This document shows, piece by piece, positions 38,801-50,577 of a stretch of DNA of 64,000 nucleotides (its first letter is position 1; each line of letters opens with the position of its first letter). Below the pieces are notes generated by a model. It worked only from the letters and a program-made list of their open reading frames with translations, did not search any database and was not told the DNA's origin. The translations under genes and the position numbers were made by a program. This DNA is from Pseudomonadota bacterium (GTDB lineage Bacteria > Pseudomonadota > Gammaproteobacteria > Pseudomonadales > Oleiphilaceae): assembly GCA_002747395.1 (NCBI GenBank), contig PDPE01000029.1:1-64000 (forward strand). The letters are read 5' to 3'.

Positions 38801-39036
38801 TACGAGACATCAATCTTGACAGGGACGACGAGGAAATAGTCAAGGCGATTATCGCAATGAGCAAAACCCTGGGTCTGGAAGTCATCGCAGAAGGGGTGGA
38901 AACCAAAGACCATATTGACTTTATTCTGCAAACTGACTGTGAGCAAGTACAAGGCTACTACTACAGCCAACCCCTCCCCGAAGAAAAGTTTCTGCAGTTT
39001 GTCCGGGGGTTCAACCAGATCGGGAAAGACTCCTGA
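35899..39036 (+). CDS. membrane PAS-GGDEF-EAL c-di-GMP signalling protein
   Basis: This 1045-aa protein has two membrane segments (about residues 18-40 and 205-228) enclosing a periplasmic helical sensor region. Two or three PAS domains follow (about 240-350, 355-480 and 485-600). The GGDEF domain has an intact RLGGDEF (about residue 690) and the EAL domain an intact CEALVRW (about 820), with DDFGTGYSSLSYL and EGVET. Both synthesis and breakdown of c-di-GMP are therefore possible. No I-site was assigned with confidence. It stands alone between lnt and a convergent zinc-ribbon gene. Confidence 0.92.
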   Translation: MPHHLITKLLTRIEAKKITIFIALLTSLFSISFLYYGISLSRSIRQSETLWQNHIREETRENLLFNKIEQELGYGGFIHHYKNLILRQDVRLIPRIEDNLNNLKQYLHAYQNHLEKGSEPYHAITDIARVIGTYENKLKQARLLINSSEHSPTQIDKKMLVDDQEALAAFKLLNDHVLLEQRKKEQEAGEAMKSNLVQFNLGWFFVALFFIYAAIIVLCFFGLNRLILSLKVSRELQESLFGSFPDSVLVVNTEGTIVKANSLASQITGYSIDQLVGLKVESLFPQNIRFDHPAFTNSTFGNRESRLYGKQEHLSILAKNEEEIPVDIAIDYANPITGKVAILNIRDIREEKRVRDKLLERESMLNQAQAISKVGCWKWELESDQLLLSQEAKRIYQFGMDEEHFTPERLIQKIPPQEKEIVANAINESVLLEKPYHVLHHLKSGSGDQTIVEQFGEVTKNENGKVVAMLGVVRDVTEQKYNEYMLQLANNVFNHSAEAIMVTDTERRILRVNRAFETITYYNQSEVAGKNPDRFMRSDKYTDDFYNNVSAVLEATDLWTGELWDKRKNGEVFPSRHTVSAVRDKDGEVIQYIDLFSDITEKKKQEEYIYKLAHYDQLTQLPNRALFLDRLRQSIIRARRKNNLVGLMFIDLDRFKYVNDTLGHEAGDELLAVISGRLLSVVREQDTVSRLGGDEFTVILEDISDSHNSQLVANKIIKQVCKPVTIDGNEVTVGASIGISTYPEHGEQEDVLIKCADTAMYHAKESGRNQSKIYDLSMSEVTSEKFHMERLLRKAIDNEEFDLYFQPQINITEGVVSGCEALVRWNHPEHGVIGPVQFIPLAEETGLIIPLGEWVLKNALTRAAGWKKQGLEFLSVSVNVSSRQLSTPNFARQVRQLIKSTRVDTRQLELEITESAVMENPGLVITELNQIREFGVSISLDDFGTGYSSLSYLRKLPVSKVKIDRSFVRDINLDRDDEEIVKAIIAMSKTLGLEVIAEGVETKDHIDFILQTDCEQVQGYYYSQPLPEEKFLQFVRGFNQIGKDS

Positions 39037-39049
39037 CAAACCTCATGTT

Positions 39050-39090
39050 ACCTGCACTGCGCATAGCGGCCTCCCGGCCCCGGTGCAGGT
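39050..39090. terminator. hairpin between the GGDEF/EAL gene and the zinc-ribbon gene
   Basis: ACCTGCAC (39050-39057) pairs with GTGCAGGT (39083-39090) around a GC-rich loop. There is no T-run, so termination is uncertain. A direct TATAATCCG pair follows at 39090-39111. Confidence 0.4.
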
Positions 39091-39123
39091 ATAATCCGCA
39101 GCTATAATCCGATTGTCTACCGG

Positions 39124-39675
39124 CTATTCACCCTCTTTCGAGCGAGGCCATCGGGCCGTGATGCGCCTGAAGTAATGGTTTCCACATTCGTGGCATGGTT
39201 CAATCATGGCTGTCCGGGTCAGGCAAACCATATAACTGCATTCAGAACACTGCAACATGCCTGGTGATGCCACTTCACCATTCACGTAAACACCAAAATC
39301 ACGATGGGTTTTATGCTCCAGCTCTACCTGTTCCACCCTGGTTTTGTCAGCGATAGATAACAGGGAATTGAAAATTTTCTTCTCAACAAGCGCAACATCA
39401 ACCTTGAACCATTCAGACAGGTCATGTCCGGTTTCCGAAACAAACTTCAGCATTCCTTCCAGGTCACGTTTTACATAGGCACCCAACAAATCCATTTCTT
39501 CGCGAGTCAGCTCCGCCACGCCTTGCTCAAACTCGACAGCCCTGTCAATCTCCTCTTTCACCGCCTCCCAGGTACGATCTTCGATATTCGCGACCGCCTC
39601 TTCCACTCGATGAACAATGCGATCATAGGCGTCAACTGCTTTTTGCGGAAGCTTTGCAGGCATCTTGTCTGACAT
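39124..39675 (-). CDS. zinc ribbon-containing protein (DUF1451/YbeL family)
   Basis: This protein of about 183 aa has a charged helical N-terminal two-thirds and a C-terminal zinc ribbon with CSECSYMVCL and the EPCHECGNHYF pair. Family function is unknown. ATG 39675 or 39678 both sit downstream of AGGAG; the frame extends a little further upstream. It is divergent from leuS, a neighbourhood seen in Pseudomonas and in the E. coli ybeL-leuS region. Confidence 0.85.
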   Translation of the reverse strand: MSDKMPAKLPQKAVDAYDRIVHRVEEAVANIEDRTWEAVKEEIDRAVEFEQGVAELTREEMDLLGAYVKRDLEGMLKFVSETGHDLSEWFKVDVALVEKKIFNSLLSIADKTRVEQVELEHKTHRDFGVYVNGEVASPGMLQCSECSYMVCLTRTAMIEPCHECGNHYFRRITARWPRSKEGE

Positions 39676-39877
39676 CATACTGCTCCTGTTCTGAATCATA
39701 ATGACAATTAAAACGGTTCTGACAGGGACATTCCACTCTACCCACTACCTGTCATTGAATTAGTAGGTTAAAATACCACCCCCCGGTTTACTAAAACCTA
39801 ACAGATTTTTCAGATTTGATGCCTGATTTGGAGCAAGTTAGCCAATCGCTATCCATTTACCGTTTCATCGGGCATGA

Positions 39878-43042
<3,165 letters not shown>

Positions 43043-43046
<4 letters not shown>

Positions 43047-44068
43047 AGCTCACGGCAGACTCACTCAGGAACCACCTGGACACCTCCCTCCTGCCAGTTT
43101 ATCTGGTATCAGGAGATGAACCGCTGATTGTTCAGGAATGTGCCGACCTCATTCGCGCCAAAGCCCGCCGATCGGGTTTTACTGAAAGAACCATATTTCA
43201 TGTCGAAGGCCGCTACAACTGGGACGAGTTTACCGCCGAAACAACTTCACTCTCTCTGTTTGCCGAGCTGAAATTGCTTGAATTGAGATTTAAAAAAAGC
43301 GCAAACACCAGGTCGTTCAAGCCCACCAGACAAACCCTTTCCGCCCTTGACGCCTACCTGGATCAAACCGACGACACAAAAGTGTTGTTAATCGAAATGC
43401 CCAGACTCGATCAGGCCGAGACGCGGAAAGCCTGGCATAAAAAGATAGAGCAATTGGGAGCCATTGTGCCTGTCTGGCCGGTGGAACTGGCAAAATTCCC
43501 TCAATGGATTGCCAACCGGGCCAATGCAAACCGGTTAAAACTCGATCAGGAAGCCTGTGAACTGATCGCAGATCGCGTAGAAGGAAACTTGTTGGCCGCA
43601 GCCCAGGAAATCGAAAAGCTCAAGATACTCTCCCCCGATACACTTGTATCCGGCCAACTGATCGCGGATGCGGTCGCTGAAAGCAGCCGATACAGCCCCT
43701 TCGACCTGATCAATGCCTGCCTGCGTCAGGATGCCACAAAAGCGTTACATATTCTTTCAGGCCTGATTGGCGAAGGCACACAACCCCTGGCGATTCTCAG
43801 CCTGCTCACCCGAACGATCAGACAAACCTGCACACTGAAACAACTGATTCGCTCCGGAATGCCGCCAGCCCAGGCATGTAAAAAGCTGTGGATCACCAGG
43901 CAACAGCAGGAACTCTACATAAAACTCTCGTCCAGACTGACAACCGGCGAGCTGAGTGACCTGCTCTCTGATGCGTTCAAAGCCGATCGTGCAACAAAGG
44001 GCAATATCAAAGAACCCCCGAATCAACTCCTCACAGACCTCGTTTTCAGATTGTGCGACCCGTGCTGA
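43043..44068 (+). CDS. holA: DNA polymerase III subunit delta
   Basis: HolA is the clamp-loader subunit that opens the beta clamp. The 341-aa protein has the AAA-like fold without a functional Walker A. The N-terminal LPVYLVSGDEPLIVQE motif, the clamp-contacting LSLFAELKLLEL region and the C-terminal helical domain are recognisable. Its start overlaps the lptE stop by four bases (ATGA). A strong terminator follows. Confidence 0.93.
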
Positions 44069-44120
44069 TGTAACACTTCACAATGCCCATCACAATGACC
44101 GGGGCGATTTTTGTACAGCA

Positions 44121-44150
44121 AAAAAAAACCGCCAAATCTGGCGGTTTTTT
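44121..44150. terminator. bidirectional Rho-independent terminator
   Basis: CCGCCA (44129-44134) and TGGCGG (44139-44144) pair across a 4-base loop, flanked by an A-run and a T-run. It can stop both holA and the leftward acyl-CoA dehydrogenase. Confidence 0.93.
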
Positions 44151-44165
44151 ACCTGCGGATAAAAC

Positions 44166-45956
44166 CTAGAACATTGCTTCGTCAAGATTCATCAGGCTTC
44201 CTGAACCTGCCTTGATTGACTCGGCCAGAGAAAGTGATTTTGGCAACAGCTTGGAGAAGAAGAAGTCAGCCGTCTGCACTTTTGCCTTATAGAAGCCGCT
44301 GGTATCAGAGGCAACCTGAGGTGCCGCCACCTTGACCATACGAGCCCACAGATAGGCATAGGCAGTCAACCCGAACAAATCCAGATAATCGTTACAGGCA
44401 GCCCCAACCAGATTGCGATCATCGGCCGCCTGACTGATTACCGTGGATGTCACATCAGACAATCTTTCAAGCGCTGCGGACAATGAACCCAGGTAAGCGG
44501 ACAGGTCCTGATTACCCTGATTTTCTTCAATAAAGTCACTGACATCCCGGGCAAAAAGTTCAAACAGCTTGCCGCCGTTGGCGACAATCTTGCGCCCCAT
44601 CAGATCCATCGCCTGTATGCCGTTGGTTCCTTCGTAGATTTGAGTGATTCGGGTATCCCGAACAAGCTGCTCCTGACCCCACTCACGAATATACCCGTGA
44701 CCACCGAATACCTGCTGACCGGCAATACAGCTTTCAAGGGCGCGGTCAGTCATGTACGCCTTGGCAACCGGTGTCAACAGGGCAACCATTGAATCTGCGA
44801 GTTTTTTCTCTTCCGGATCGTCGGAAAACTTGGCGCGATCAAGGTAAGAGGCAACATAGGTGGAAAAGGCACGACTACCTTCAGTGAACGCCCTGATTGT
44901 CATTAACATGCGTCGTACATCAGCATGCACAATAATCGGGTCGGCTTCCTTGTCCGGCTGAGCGACACCTGTAGCAGCACGCCCCTGAATACGATCTTTT
45001 GCATATTCAACCGCATTTTGATAGGACCGCTCTGCGGCCGCAAAACCCTGAACCCCGACGCTCAACCGCTCGTAGTTCATCATGGTAAACATGGCGGCCA
45101 GGCCCTTGTTGACTTCACCGACCAGCCAGCCCTGAGCTCCATCATAATTCATTACACAAGTGGCAGAGGCCTTGATACCCATTTTGTGCTCGATCGAGCC
45201 ACAGGTCACGTTGTTGTTTTCACCAACGACATTGTTCTCGTCCACCTTGTTACGAGGAACAAGAAACAGGGAGATACCGCGCGAACCTGCGGGCGCATCG
45301 GGCAGTTTCGCCAATACCAGATGAATAATGTTTTCACTCAGATCCTGCTCACCACCGGTAATAAAGGTTTTTGTGCCCGTGATTGTGTAGCTGCCATCAC
45401 CATTATCGACTGCTTTTGTACGAATCAGGCCCAGATCACTACCCGAGTGTGGTTCAGTCAGATCCATGGCACCAGCCCACTCGCCAGAGTACATTTTTGG
45501 CAGGTACTTTTGCTTCAGCTCTTCAGATGCGTGGGCATCAATCGCCAGACAGGCACCCGAAGTCAAACACACGTATAATCCGAAAGCAATATCGGAGGAG
45601 TACAGCATTTCCTCAAACTGGGCCGCCAGCATTTTGGGCATCCCCATGCCCTCATAGTTGGCATTGCCACTCAAACCACACCAGCCACCTTCGATAAATG
45701 TTTTATAGGCGTCTCTATAGCCGGAGGGCGTATTTACGCCTTTTTCATGCCACTTGCAGGCTTCTTCATCACCATTTCGGCTCAGGGGAGCAACGAGTGA
45801 AGCCGTAATTTTTGCAGATTCCTCAAGAATCGCATCTGCGGTATCCGGGTCTATCGTATCACGAGTTCCGGCCAATGAAGCCCATAACTTGTTGGCCTCA
45901 AAAACCTCATTCAAAACAAATCTTATATCGCGTAAGGGAGCTTGATATTCTGCCAT
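44166..45956 (-). CDS. acyl-CoA dehydrogenase, long (about 600 aa) type, copy 2
   Basis: This 596-aa FAD enzyme probably oxidises acyl-CoA thioesters in beta-oxidation. Beyond the usual dehydrogenase core it has the N-terminal cap (APLRDIRFVLNEVFE) and C-terminal domain of the FadE5-like group. Visible motifs are AMDLTEPHSGSDLG, TGTKTFITGGEQD, FGGHGYIREWGQEQLVRDTRI and IYEGTNGIQAMDL with the catalytic glutamate. It is a diverged paralogue of the next gene, not a fresh duplicate. A terminator-like hairpin lies between the two genes. Confidence 0.9.
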   Translation of the reverse strand: MAEYQAPLRDIRFVLNEVFEANKLWASLAGTRDTIDPDTADAILEESAKITASLVAPLSRNGDEEACKWHEKGVNTPSGYRDAYKTFIEGGWCGLSGNANYEGMGMPKMLAAQFEEMLYSSDIAFGLYVCLTSGACLAIDAHASEELKQKYLPKMYSGEWAGAMDLTEPHSGSDLGLIRTKAVDNGDGSYTITGTKTFITGGEQDLSENIIHLVLAKLPDAPAGSRGISLFLVPRNKVDENNVVGENNNVTCGSIEHKMGIKASATCVMNYDGAQGWLVGEVNKGLAAMFTMMNYERLSVGVQGFAAAERSYQNAVEYAKDRIQGRAATGVAQPDKEADPIIVHADVRRMLMTIRAFTEGSRAFSTYVASYLDRAKFSDDPEEKKLADSMVALLTPVAKAYMTDRALESCIAGQQVFGGHGYIREWGQEQLVRDTRITQIYEGTNGIQAMDLMGRKIVANGGKLFELFARDVSDFIEENQGNQDLSAYLGSLSAALERLSDVTSTVISQAADDRNLVGAACNDYLDLFGLTAYAYLWARMVKVAAPQVASDTSGFYKAKVQTADFFFSKLLPKSLSLAESIKAGSGSLMNLDEAMF

Positions 45957-46068
45957 TCACATATCCTCTTCAGTGACTCAAAAAAACACCGCGAGCAATT
46001 CGCCCACGATAAATATAACAATGAATTAATCGATTGATTGCCTGGTTGGCTGCCTATGATAACTACCA

Positions 46069-46096
46069 AAAAAGCCCACCGAAAGGTGAGCTTTTT
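46069..46096 (-). terminator. Rho-independent terminator between the dehydrogenase paralogues
   Basis: AAAAAGC-C-CACC and GGTG-A-GCTTTTT form a stem with one mismatch around a GAAA loop. On the minus strand a T-run follows, placing it just after the gene that ends at 46127. Read-through into the second gene remains possible. Confidence 0.8.
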
Positions 46097-46126
46097 CAGG
46101 TATACAGTCAAGATAGCGCAAACTGA

Positions 46127-47926
46127 TCAGAAATTGAAGTTTTCTTCTTCCATTGCCATCAAAGAGTCTGCACCTGCGACGATCATTTGGGCATGGCCTG
46201 CAGTACGAGGCAGAATCCTCTTGAAGTAGAACTCGGCAGTCTGCACTTTCGCTGTGTAGAACCCGGTTTCAGTGGTTCCTTCAGCCAGTTTCTGTTGTGC
46301 TACCAAGGCCATTCTGGCCCAGAAGTAAGCCATGGTGACATAACCGGAGTACATCAGATAATCGACCGATGCAGCACCGACTTCATCACGATTCTTCATG
46401 GCGGCCATACCCACCTTCATAGTCAGGTCGCCCCACTCTTTATTCAACTTCTGCAGAGGCTCGACGAATTGTTTCATATCGTCATTGTCAGCCTGCTCCT
46501 TGCAGAAGACATGAACCAGTTTGGTGAATTGCTTCAGTGACTCTCCCTGGCTCATCAGAACTTTACGACCCAGCAAGTCAAGCGCCTGAATACCGGTAGT
46601 TCCTTCGTAAAGCAGGGAAATCCGCGTATCACGAACAATTTGCTCCATTCCCCACTCGGAAATAAAACCATGACCACCGAATACCTGGACGCCAAGATTG
46701 GCCGCTTCATAACCGATTTCAGTCAAAAATGCCTTTAGAATCGGGGTCATAAAGCCCATCATGTTGTCAGACTCTTTCTTCTTGTCTTCATCATCAGACA
46801 TATGAAGAATATCAGCATGCTGTGCAGTGAAGTACACCATCGCACGAGAGCCTTCTGCAAACGCTTTCTGTGTCAGCAACATGCGGCGCACGTCCGGATG
46901 AACAATAATCGGATCAGCCGGGCCGTCAGGATTTTTGGGGCCGGTCAGCGAGCGCATTGCCAGTCTTTCCCTGGCATAGGCCAGCGCACCCTGGAAAGAG
47001 GCTTCTGAAGCACCCAGCCCCTGGAGAGCGGTACCCAATCGGGCAAAGTTCATAAAGGTGAACATGCAGTTCAGGCCTTTATTCTCGGGGCCAATCAACC
47101 AGCCTTTTGCACCATCGAAGTTCATCACGCAAGTGGAGTTACCGTGAATCCCCATTTTGTGTTCAATAGAGCCACAGGTAACCTGGTTACGCTCACCCGC
47201 TTCGCCATTTGCATCTGGCAAAAACTTGGGAACGATAAACAGGGAGATACCCTTGGTGCCTTCAGGAGCTCCCGGCAGACGCGCCAGTACAATATGAACG
47301 ATATTGTCAGTCATATCGTGCTCACCGGCAGAGATAAAGATTTTGGTACCGGTGATGCTGTAGCTGCCGTCGGCATTGGGTTCGGCCCTGGCACGCAATA
47401 TACCCAGATCAGAACCACAGTGCGCCTCGGTCAGACACATGGTGCCCGTCCACTGCCCTGAAACCAGCTTGGTCAGGTAGATTTGTTTCTGTTCATCCGA
47501 ACCGTGTAATTCAATGGTGTCTTTTGCACCGTGACTCAGGCCGGGATACATACTCCATGACCAATTACAGGTACCGACCATCTCACTGACTGCCAGCCCA
47601 ACCGAGGTTGGCAACCCCTGGCCACCCATTTCCGGGGGAGCCGTCATGGAAGGCCAACCACCTTCGACATACTGTTGATAGGCTTCCTTGAAGCCTGTTG
47701 GCGTTGTTACACCGTCTTCACTCCAGGTACAGCCTTCGCGATCACCAACCTGATTGAGGGGAGCAATGACCTCTTCACAGAACTTTGCGCCTTCGCCAAT
47801 AATCGCGTCAACCATATCCGGGGTTGCTTCTTCTGCTCCAGGAAGGTTCGCGTAATGAGTTTCCATATCGAACAACTCATTCATTGCAAATTTCATGTCA
47901 CGTAATGGAGCTTTGTATTCAGGCAT
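46127..47926 (-). CDS. acyl-CoA dehydrogenase, long (about 600 aa) type, copy 1
   Basis: This 599-aa acyl-CoA dehydrogenase has the same architecture as its downstream neighbour: capped N terminus (APLRDMKFAMNELFD), core with MCLTEAHCGSDLG and TGTKIFISAGEHD, and FGGHGFISEWGMEQIVRDTRI followed by LYEGTTGIQALDL with the catalytic glutamate. The two proteins clearly share a common ancestor but differ at roughly half of positions by eye. GAGGTAAGG precedes the start. Two PsrA-like operators overlap its promoter, implying induction by fatty acids. Confidence 0.92.
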   Translation of the reverse strand: MPEYKAPLRDMKFAMNELFDMETHYANLPGAEEATPDMVDAIIGEGAKFCEEVIAPLNQVGDREGCTWSEDGVTTPTGFKEAYQQYVEGGWPSMTAPPEMGGQGLPTSVGLAVSEMVGTCNWSWSMYPGLSHGAKDTIELHGSDEQKQIYLTKLVSGQWTGTMCLTEAHCGSDLGILRARAEPNADGSYSITGTKIFISAGEHDMTDNIVHIVLARLPGAPEGTKGISLFIVPKFLPDANGEAGERNQVTCGSIEHKMGIHGNSTCVMNFDGAKGWLIGPENKGLNCMFTFMNFARLGTALQGLGASEASFQGALAYARERLAMRSLTGPKNPDGPADPIIVHPDVRRMLLTQKAFAEGSRAMVYFTAQHADILHMSDDEDKKKESDNMMGFMTPILKAFLTEIGYEAANLGVQVFGGHGFISEWGMEQIVRDTRISLLYEGTTGIQALDLLGRKVLMSQGESLKQFTKLVHVFCKEQADNDDMKQFVEPLQKLNKEWGDLTMKVGMAAMKNRDEVGAASVDYLMYSGYVTMAYFWARMALVAQQKLAEGTTETGFYTAKVQTAEFYFKRILPRTAGHAQMIVAGADSLMAMEEENFNF

Positions 47927-47985
47927 AGACCTTACCTCATATCAGAATCAATGAAACGGAGTTAAAATATACAAACAACAAAAAT

Positions 47986-48012
47986 CAAACAAGCGTTTGA
48001 AACATACGTTTG
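47986..48012. promoter_or_regulatory. two overlapping PsrA-like operators upstream of the acyl-CoA dehydrogenase
   Basis: CAAAC-AAGC-GTTTG (47986-47999) and GAAAC-ATAC-GTTTG (47999-48012) share one base. Both fit the PsrA pattern (G/CAAAC-N4-GTTTG/C) known from Pseudomonas and Shewanella fatty-acid regulons. They lie about 60-85 bp upstream of the start; a plausible -10 (TATATT on the minus strand) follows. Confidence 0.6.
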
Positions 48013-48400
48013 GTTGATAAAAATGTCAAGATTAAAAAACACATCCCCCGTGATGCCCCTGCCACCATCTGGCACCGCACGGGTGTTTATTTCCCTGCAA
48101 AATGACAAACACACCGGGATTACAAACAAAAACTGGCAACCAGCGGTGATAGTAGTCCATGTTTTCACCACAAACATTGATCTATACCAATCCCCGCGCC
48201 GTTATATCGCTCTGTATCAATGCCCCCTGCACCCGCACCCAATCGACTCTCGGGCAATATACAGGACTGGAAACAGAACAAAGATTCACACCGACCGACC
48301 CTGACAGGGGCATCATAAAAAATCAGGCAAAAAACAAGGGAGAAAAAACAAAACAACAGGATCGGACCGATGAAACCGAACAAAAAGGGCCCGATCTGAC
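48013..48400. other. intergenic gap upstream of the dehydrogenases
   Basis: I see no gene, hairpin or clear promoter in this stretch. Open frames on either strand have no recognisable domains or ribosome sites. Confidence 0.5.
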
Positions 48401-49468
48401 CTAAACAACCTCATCCAGCGAATTGTTTTCCGGAGTTGTACTTTCCTCATACTGTCGACCAGGCCGAATAAAGGTCTCATAGGCCTGAATACCCCTTGTT
48501 GCAGCATGTGTTGCGACATGGTGATTCGCCTGCCTGCCTGATCGTTCTGCCCCCTCGCGCTGCCTTTCCTCTTTCTGAGGCTGCTGTTCACCCTGAATGG
48601 CCAATCCCTCACCGGTCTGGGCCGACAGTTCTCTTTGAGCGTTCAGCATAATCCGGCTGGCCCGGGAAGCCACCGCCCTGTCCTGGGCAGAAGGTTGGGC
48701 CGGTGCCAGAGCCGCTGCACGAACCACACGCATTTTTTCGATGGTGGCACGCGGGTCGTTTGACACTTCACTGACACTGATTGGGACTTCGCCACCTACC
48801 GCATATTTCGAGCCATCTGGCCCGGTCTGGTATGAAAAACTCGCTGAGCCGGCATATTGACCACCAACAGCCTGATGCTGCATTTCGTGAACCCTGACTT
48901 CACGATCTCTCGCCTTGAGCTGTTCGATCACCTCAATATCTTCCGGGGTCAAGGATCTGCCATTGACCTGATTTGCCGGACTCTCTTTTCGATTCTGATT
49001 CTGATTCTGATTCTGATTCTGAGGGCCATCAGACTGATCCTGCCTTTCTGGAGCAAGAGGGTCTGGAGCAAGAGGGTCAACTTCGAAGCCAGTTGCAGAA
49101 TCAGGCGAAAGTGTTCCGGAAACATCCCCGGACTCGACAGGCCGGGGAGAAACAGGCTGGCCTGTCAGCCGCTGTGACCGATCTCGTTCCGCTCTCCCCG
49201 GGTCAGCAGGCACGCTTTGCGAAGAGGTGCCCGACAGGGGGGCAGTCGTGCGGCCCGGAGACTGTTTTGACAAAGCCTGCTGATATACAACAGAGGGCGT
49301 GGAAAAACCGGAACCACGATGACTCAAAGATACAGCCTCTCCCGGTTGCTCCACAGGAACAAAGGCAGACGCGAGATTTACCGCATCCACGACAGGCGAG
49401 GCAACCCGCGCGGGTGGAGTAAAAGGTGTTACCGTGTTTGGGAATGGACTGATACTTACTGCCTGCAT
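48401..49468 (-). CDS. putative metalloprotease, CJM1_0395/SprA-related family
   Basis: This 355-aa protein has a long disordered, Pro/Ser/Gln-rich N-terminal half and a conserved C-terminal half. The conserved part begins with LTPEDIEVIEQLKARDREVR and carries the zinc-protease-like HEMQH motif, then GGQYAGSASFSYQTGPDG and GGEVPISVSEV. This is the signature of the SprA-related family, with unknown substrate. The N-terminal half contains two short internal repeats: PLAPDPLAPE from a 15-bp duplication, and a (QN)n run. It lies just downstream of a small rod-like protein gene on the same strand. Confidence 0.8.
   Translation of the reverse strand: MQAVSISPFPNTVTPFTPPARVASPVVDAVNLASAFVPVEQPGEAVSLSHRGSGFSTPSVVYQQALSKQSPGRTTAPLSGTSSQSVPADPGRAERDRSQRLTGQPVSPRPVESGDVSGTLSPDSATGFEVDPLAPDPLAPERQDQSDGPQNQNQNQNQNRKESPANQVNGRSLTPEDIEVIEQLKARDREVRVHEMQHQAVGGQYAGSASFSYQTGPDGSKYAVGGEVPISVSEVSNDPRATIEKMRVVRAAALAPAQPSAQDRAVASRASRIMLNAQRELSAQTGEGLAIQGEQQPQKEERQREGAERSGRQANHHVATHAATRGIQAYETFIRPGRQYEESTTPENNSLDEVV
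49001..49020. repeat. 6-bp coding microsatellite (QN repeat)
   Basis: ATTCTG (minus-strand CAGAAT) is repeated four times or more, giving a Gln-Asn run in the metalloprotease. Confidence 0.85.
49049..49079. repeat. 15-bp coding tandem duplication in the metalloprotease gene
   Basis: CTGGAGCAAGAGGGT occurs twice head to tail, encoding the doubled PLAP motif. Confidence 0.85.
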
Positions 49469-49512
49469 AAACCTGCCTGAATCTGTCTACATAAACAACA
49501 ACACCATCAGGG

Positions 49513-49761
49513 CTAGACCTTTACGTCCAACAACGTACCCAACATTTTCTCTCCGGCCCCGACCACTGCAGCATTGGCCTTTGCACTGATTTCACAAACC
49601 TTCATATCAATCAGGGGAGAGACAATATCAACACCTCCCGGGGGTTCAGGCGGGGTTGATGCAAAACCTGCACTGGCAATTTTCCCGGCCGACCTTTGCA
49701 TGCCTGCCATTGCCTGCTGTACGCCCTGCGCACCCGTTTGAATCACTGAGCTGATTGCCAT
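49513..49761 (-). CDS. small protein resembling the C-terminal helix of flagellar rod/hook proteins
   Basis: This 82-aa protein begins MAISSVIQTG and ends with SAKANAAVVGAGEKMLGTLLDVKV. That end resembles the ANAKV--T-DEMLGTLLDI closing helix of flagellar rod and hook proteins, and of small putative motility proteins. ATG 49761 is preferred, with GAGGTG nine bases upstream. It is followed after about 45 bp by the HEMQH metalloprotease gene, so the two may form one transcript. No other flagellar gene is in the window. Confidence 0.65.
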   Translation of the reverse strand: MAISSVIQTGAQGVQQAMAGMQRSAGKIASAGFASTPPEPPGGVDIVSPLIDMKVCEISAKANAAVVGAGEKMLGTLLDVKV

Positions 49762-49886
49762 AGAGAATACCACCTCGCTCTCTGCTTGTGCTGTCCGACT
49801 GGTCTATCTCCCGATACCCTCTGTCACTGCTTCGCTTTTATGTACACTTCAGTTAACCATACAACTGTATACTTTTCAATCAGCAA

Positions 49887-50567
49887 CTAGGTAACGAAGG
49901 GCAACGAAATGTAATCTTTGGCTACGCATTCAGGAGCAGGGGAATCAATAAAAGGAATCACTCCCAGACAGTCGCAAGGCATTCTTGCCTTCAAGGTGGC
50001 CACATTTTCGCTGAATGCCCGCATGGGTTCCCCGGAGCAGACACTGCCAACCCAACCGGCCAGTTTCAGGCCATCACTTGCTATTGCTTCTGCTGTCAGA
50101 ATCGCATGATTCAGACAGCCCAGCTTTAAACCCACTACCAGAATGACCTCGCAACCAATGCCTTTAACAACATCAGAGAAGTTTTCCGTCTCATTCAGTG
50201 GCACCCGCCACCCTCCGGCTCCCTCGATAAAGATCACATCACTATCAAGATCCATAAAGGCACGACATTTTTCGATTACCCGGGACGCATCGAGAGGAAC
50301 ACCCGACTGGTCGGCAGCAATATGAGGGGCGATGGCAGGAGCAAAGAAAAAGGGGTTCACCTGATCACAGGCAAGGCGAGACGAGGAATATCGCTGCAAG
50401 GAAAGCGCATCCTCATTCACACTGCCACCTGCTGAGCCACCAGCCGCCACGGGTTTCATCCCCAGCGCTTTCAGTTGTTTCTCCTTGCAGGCACACAACA
50501 GGGCTGTAGTGACCAGGGTTTTACCCGCGTCGGTATCTGTTCCGGTAACAAAAAAGACCGGTTTCAC
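49887..50567 (-). CDS. bioD: dethiobiotin synthetase
   Basis: BioD forms dethiobiotin from diaminopelargonate, CO2 and ATP. The 226-aa protein has the P-loop FVTGTDTDAGKTLVT, the MKPVAAGG block and the VIFIEGAGGWRVPLN motif. The start is GTG 50567, 11 bp after bioC. It is the last gene of the leftward operon bioB-bioF-bioH-bioC-bioD. Confidence 0.95.
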   Translation of the reverse strand: MKPVFFVTGTDTDAGKTLVTTALLCACKEKQLKALGMKPVAAGGSAGGSVNEDALSLQRYSSSRLACDQVNPFFFAPAIAPHIAADQSGVPLDASRVIEKCRAFMDLDSDVIFIEGAGGWRVPLNETENFSDVVKGIGCEVILVVGLKLGCLNHAILTAEAIASDGLKLAGWVGSVCSGEPMRAFSENVATLKARMPCDCLGVIPFIDSPAPECVAKDYISLPFVT

Positions 50568-50577
50568 TTGTTCTTCC

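Noticed and set aside
44166..47926. recent tandem duplication of acyl-CoA dehydrogenase
   Set aside because: The two proteins differ at about half of positions and have separate terminators, so this is an old paralogue pair.
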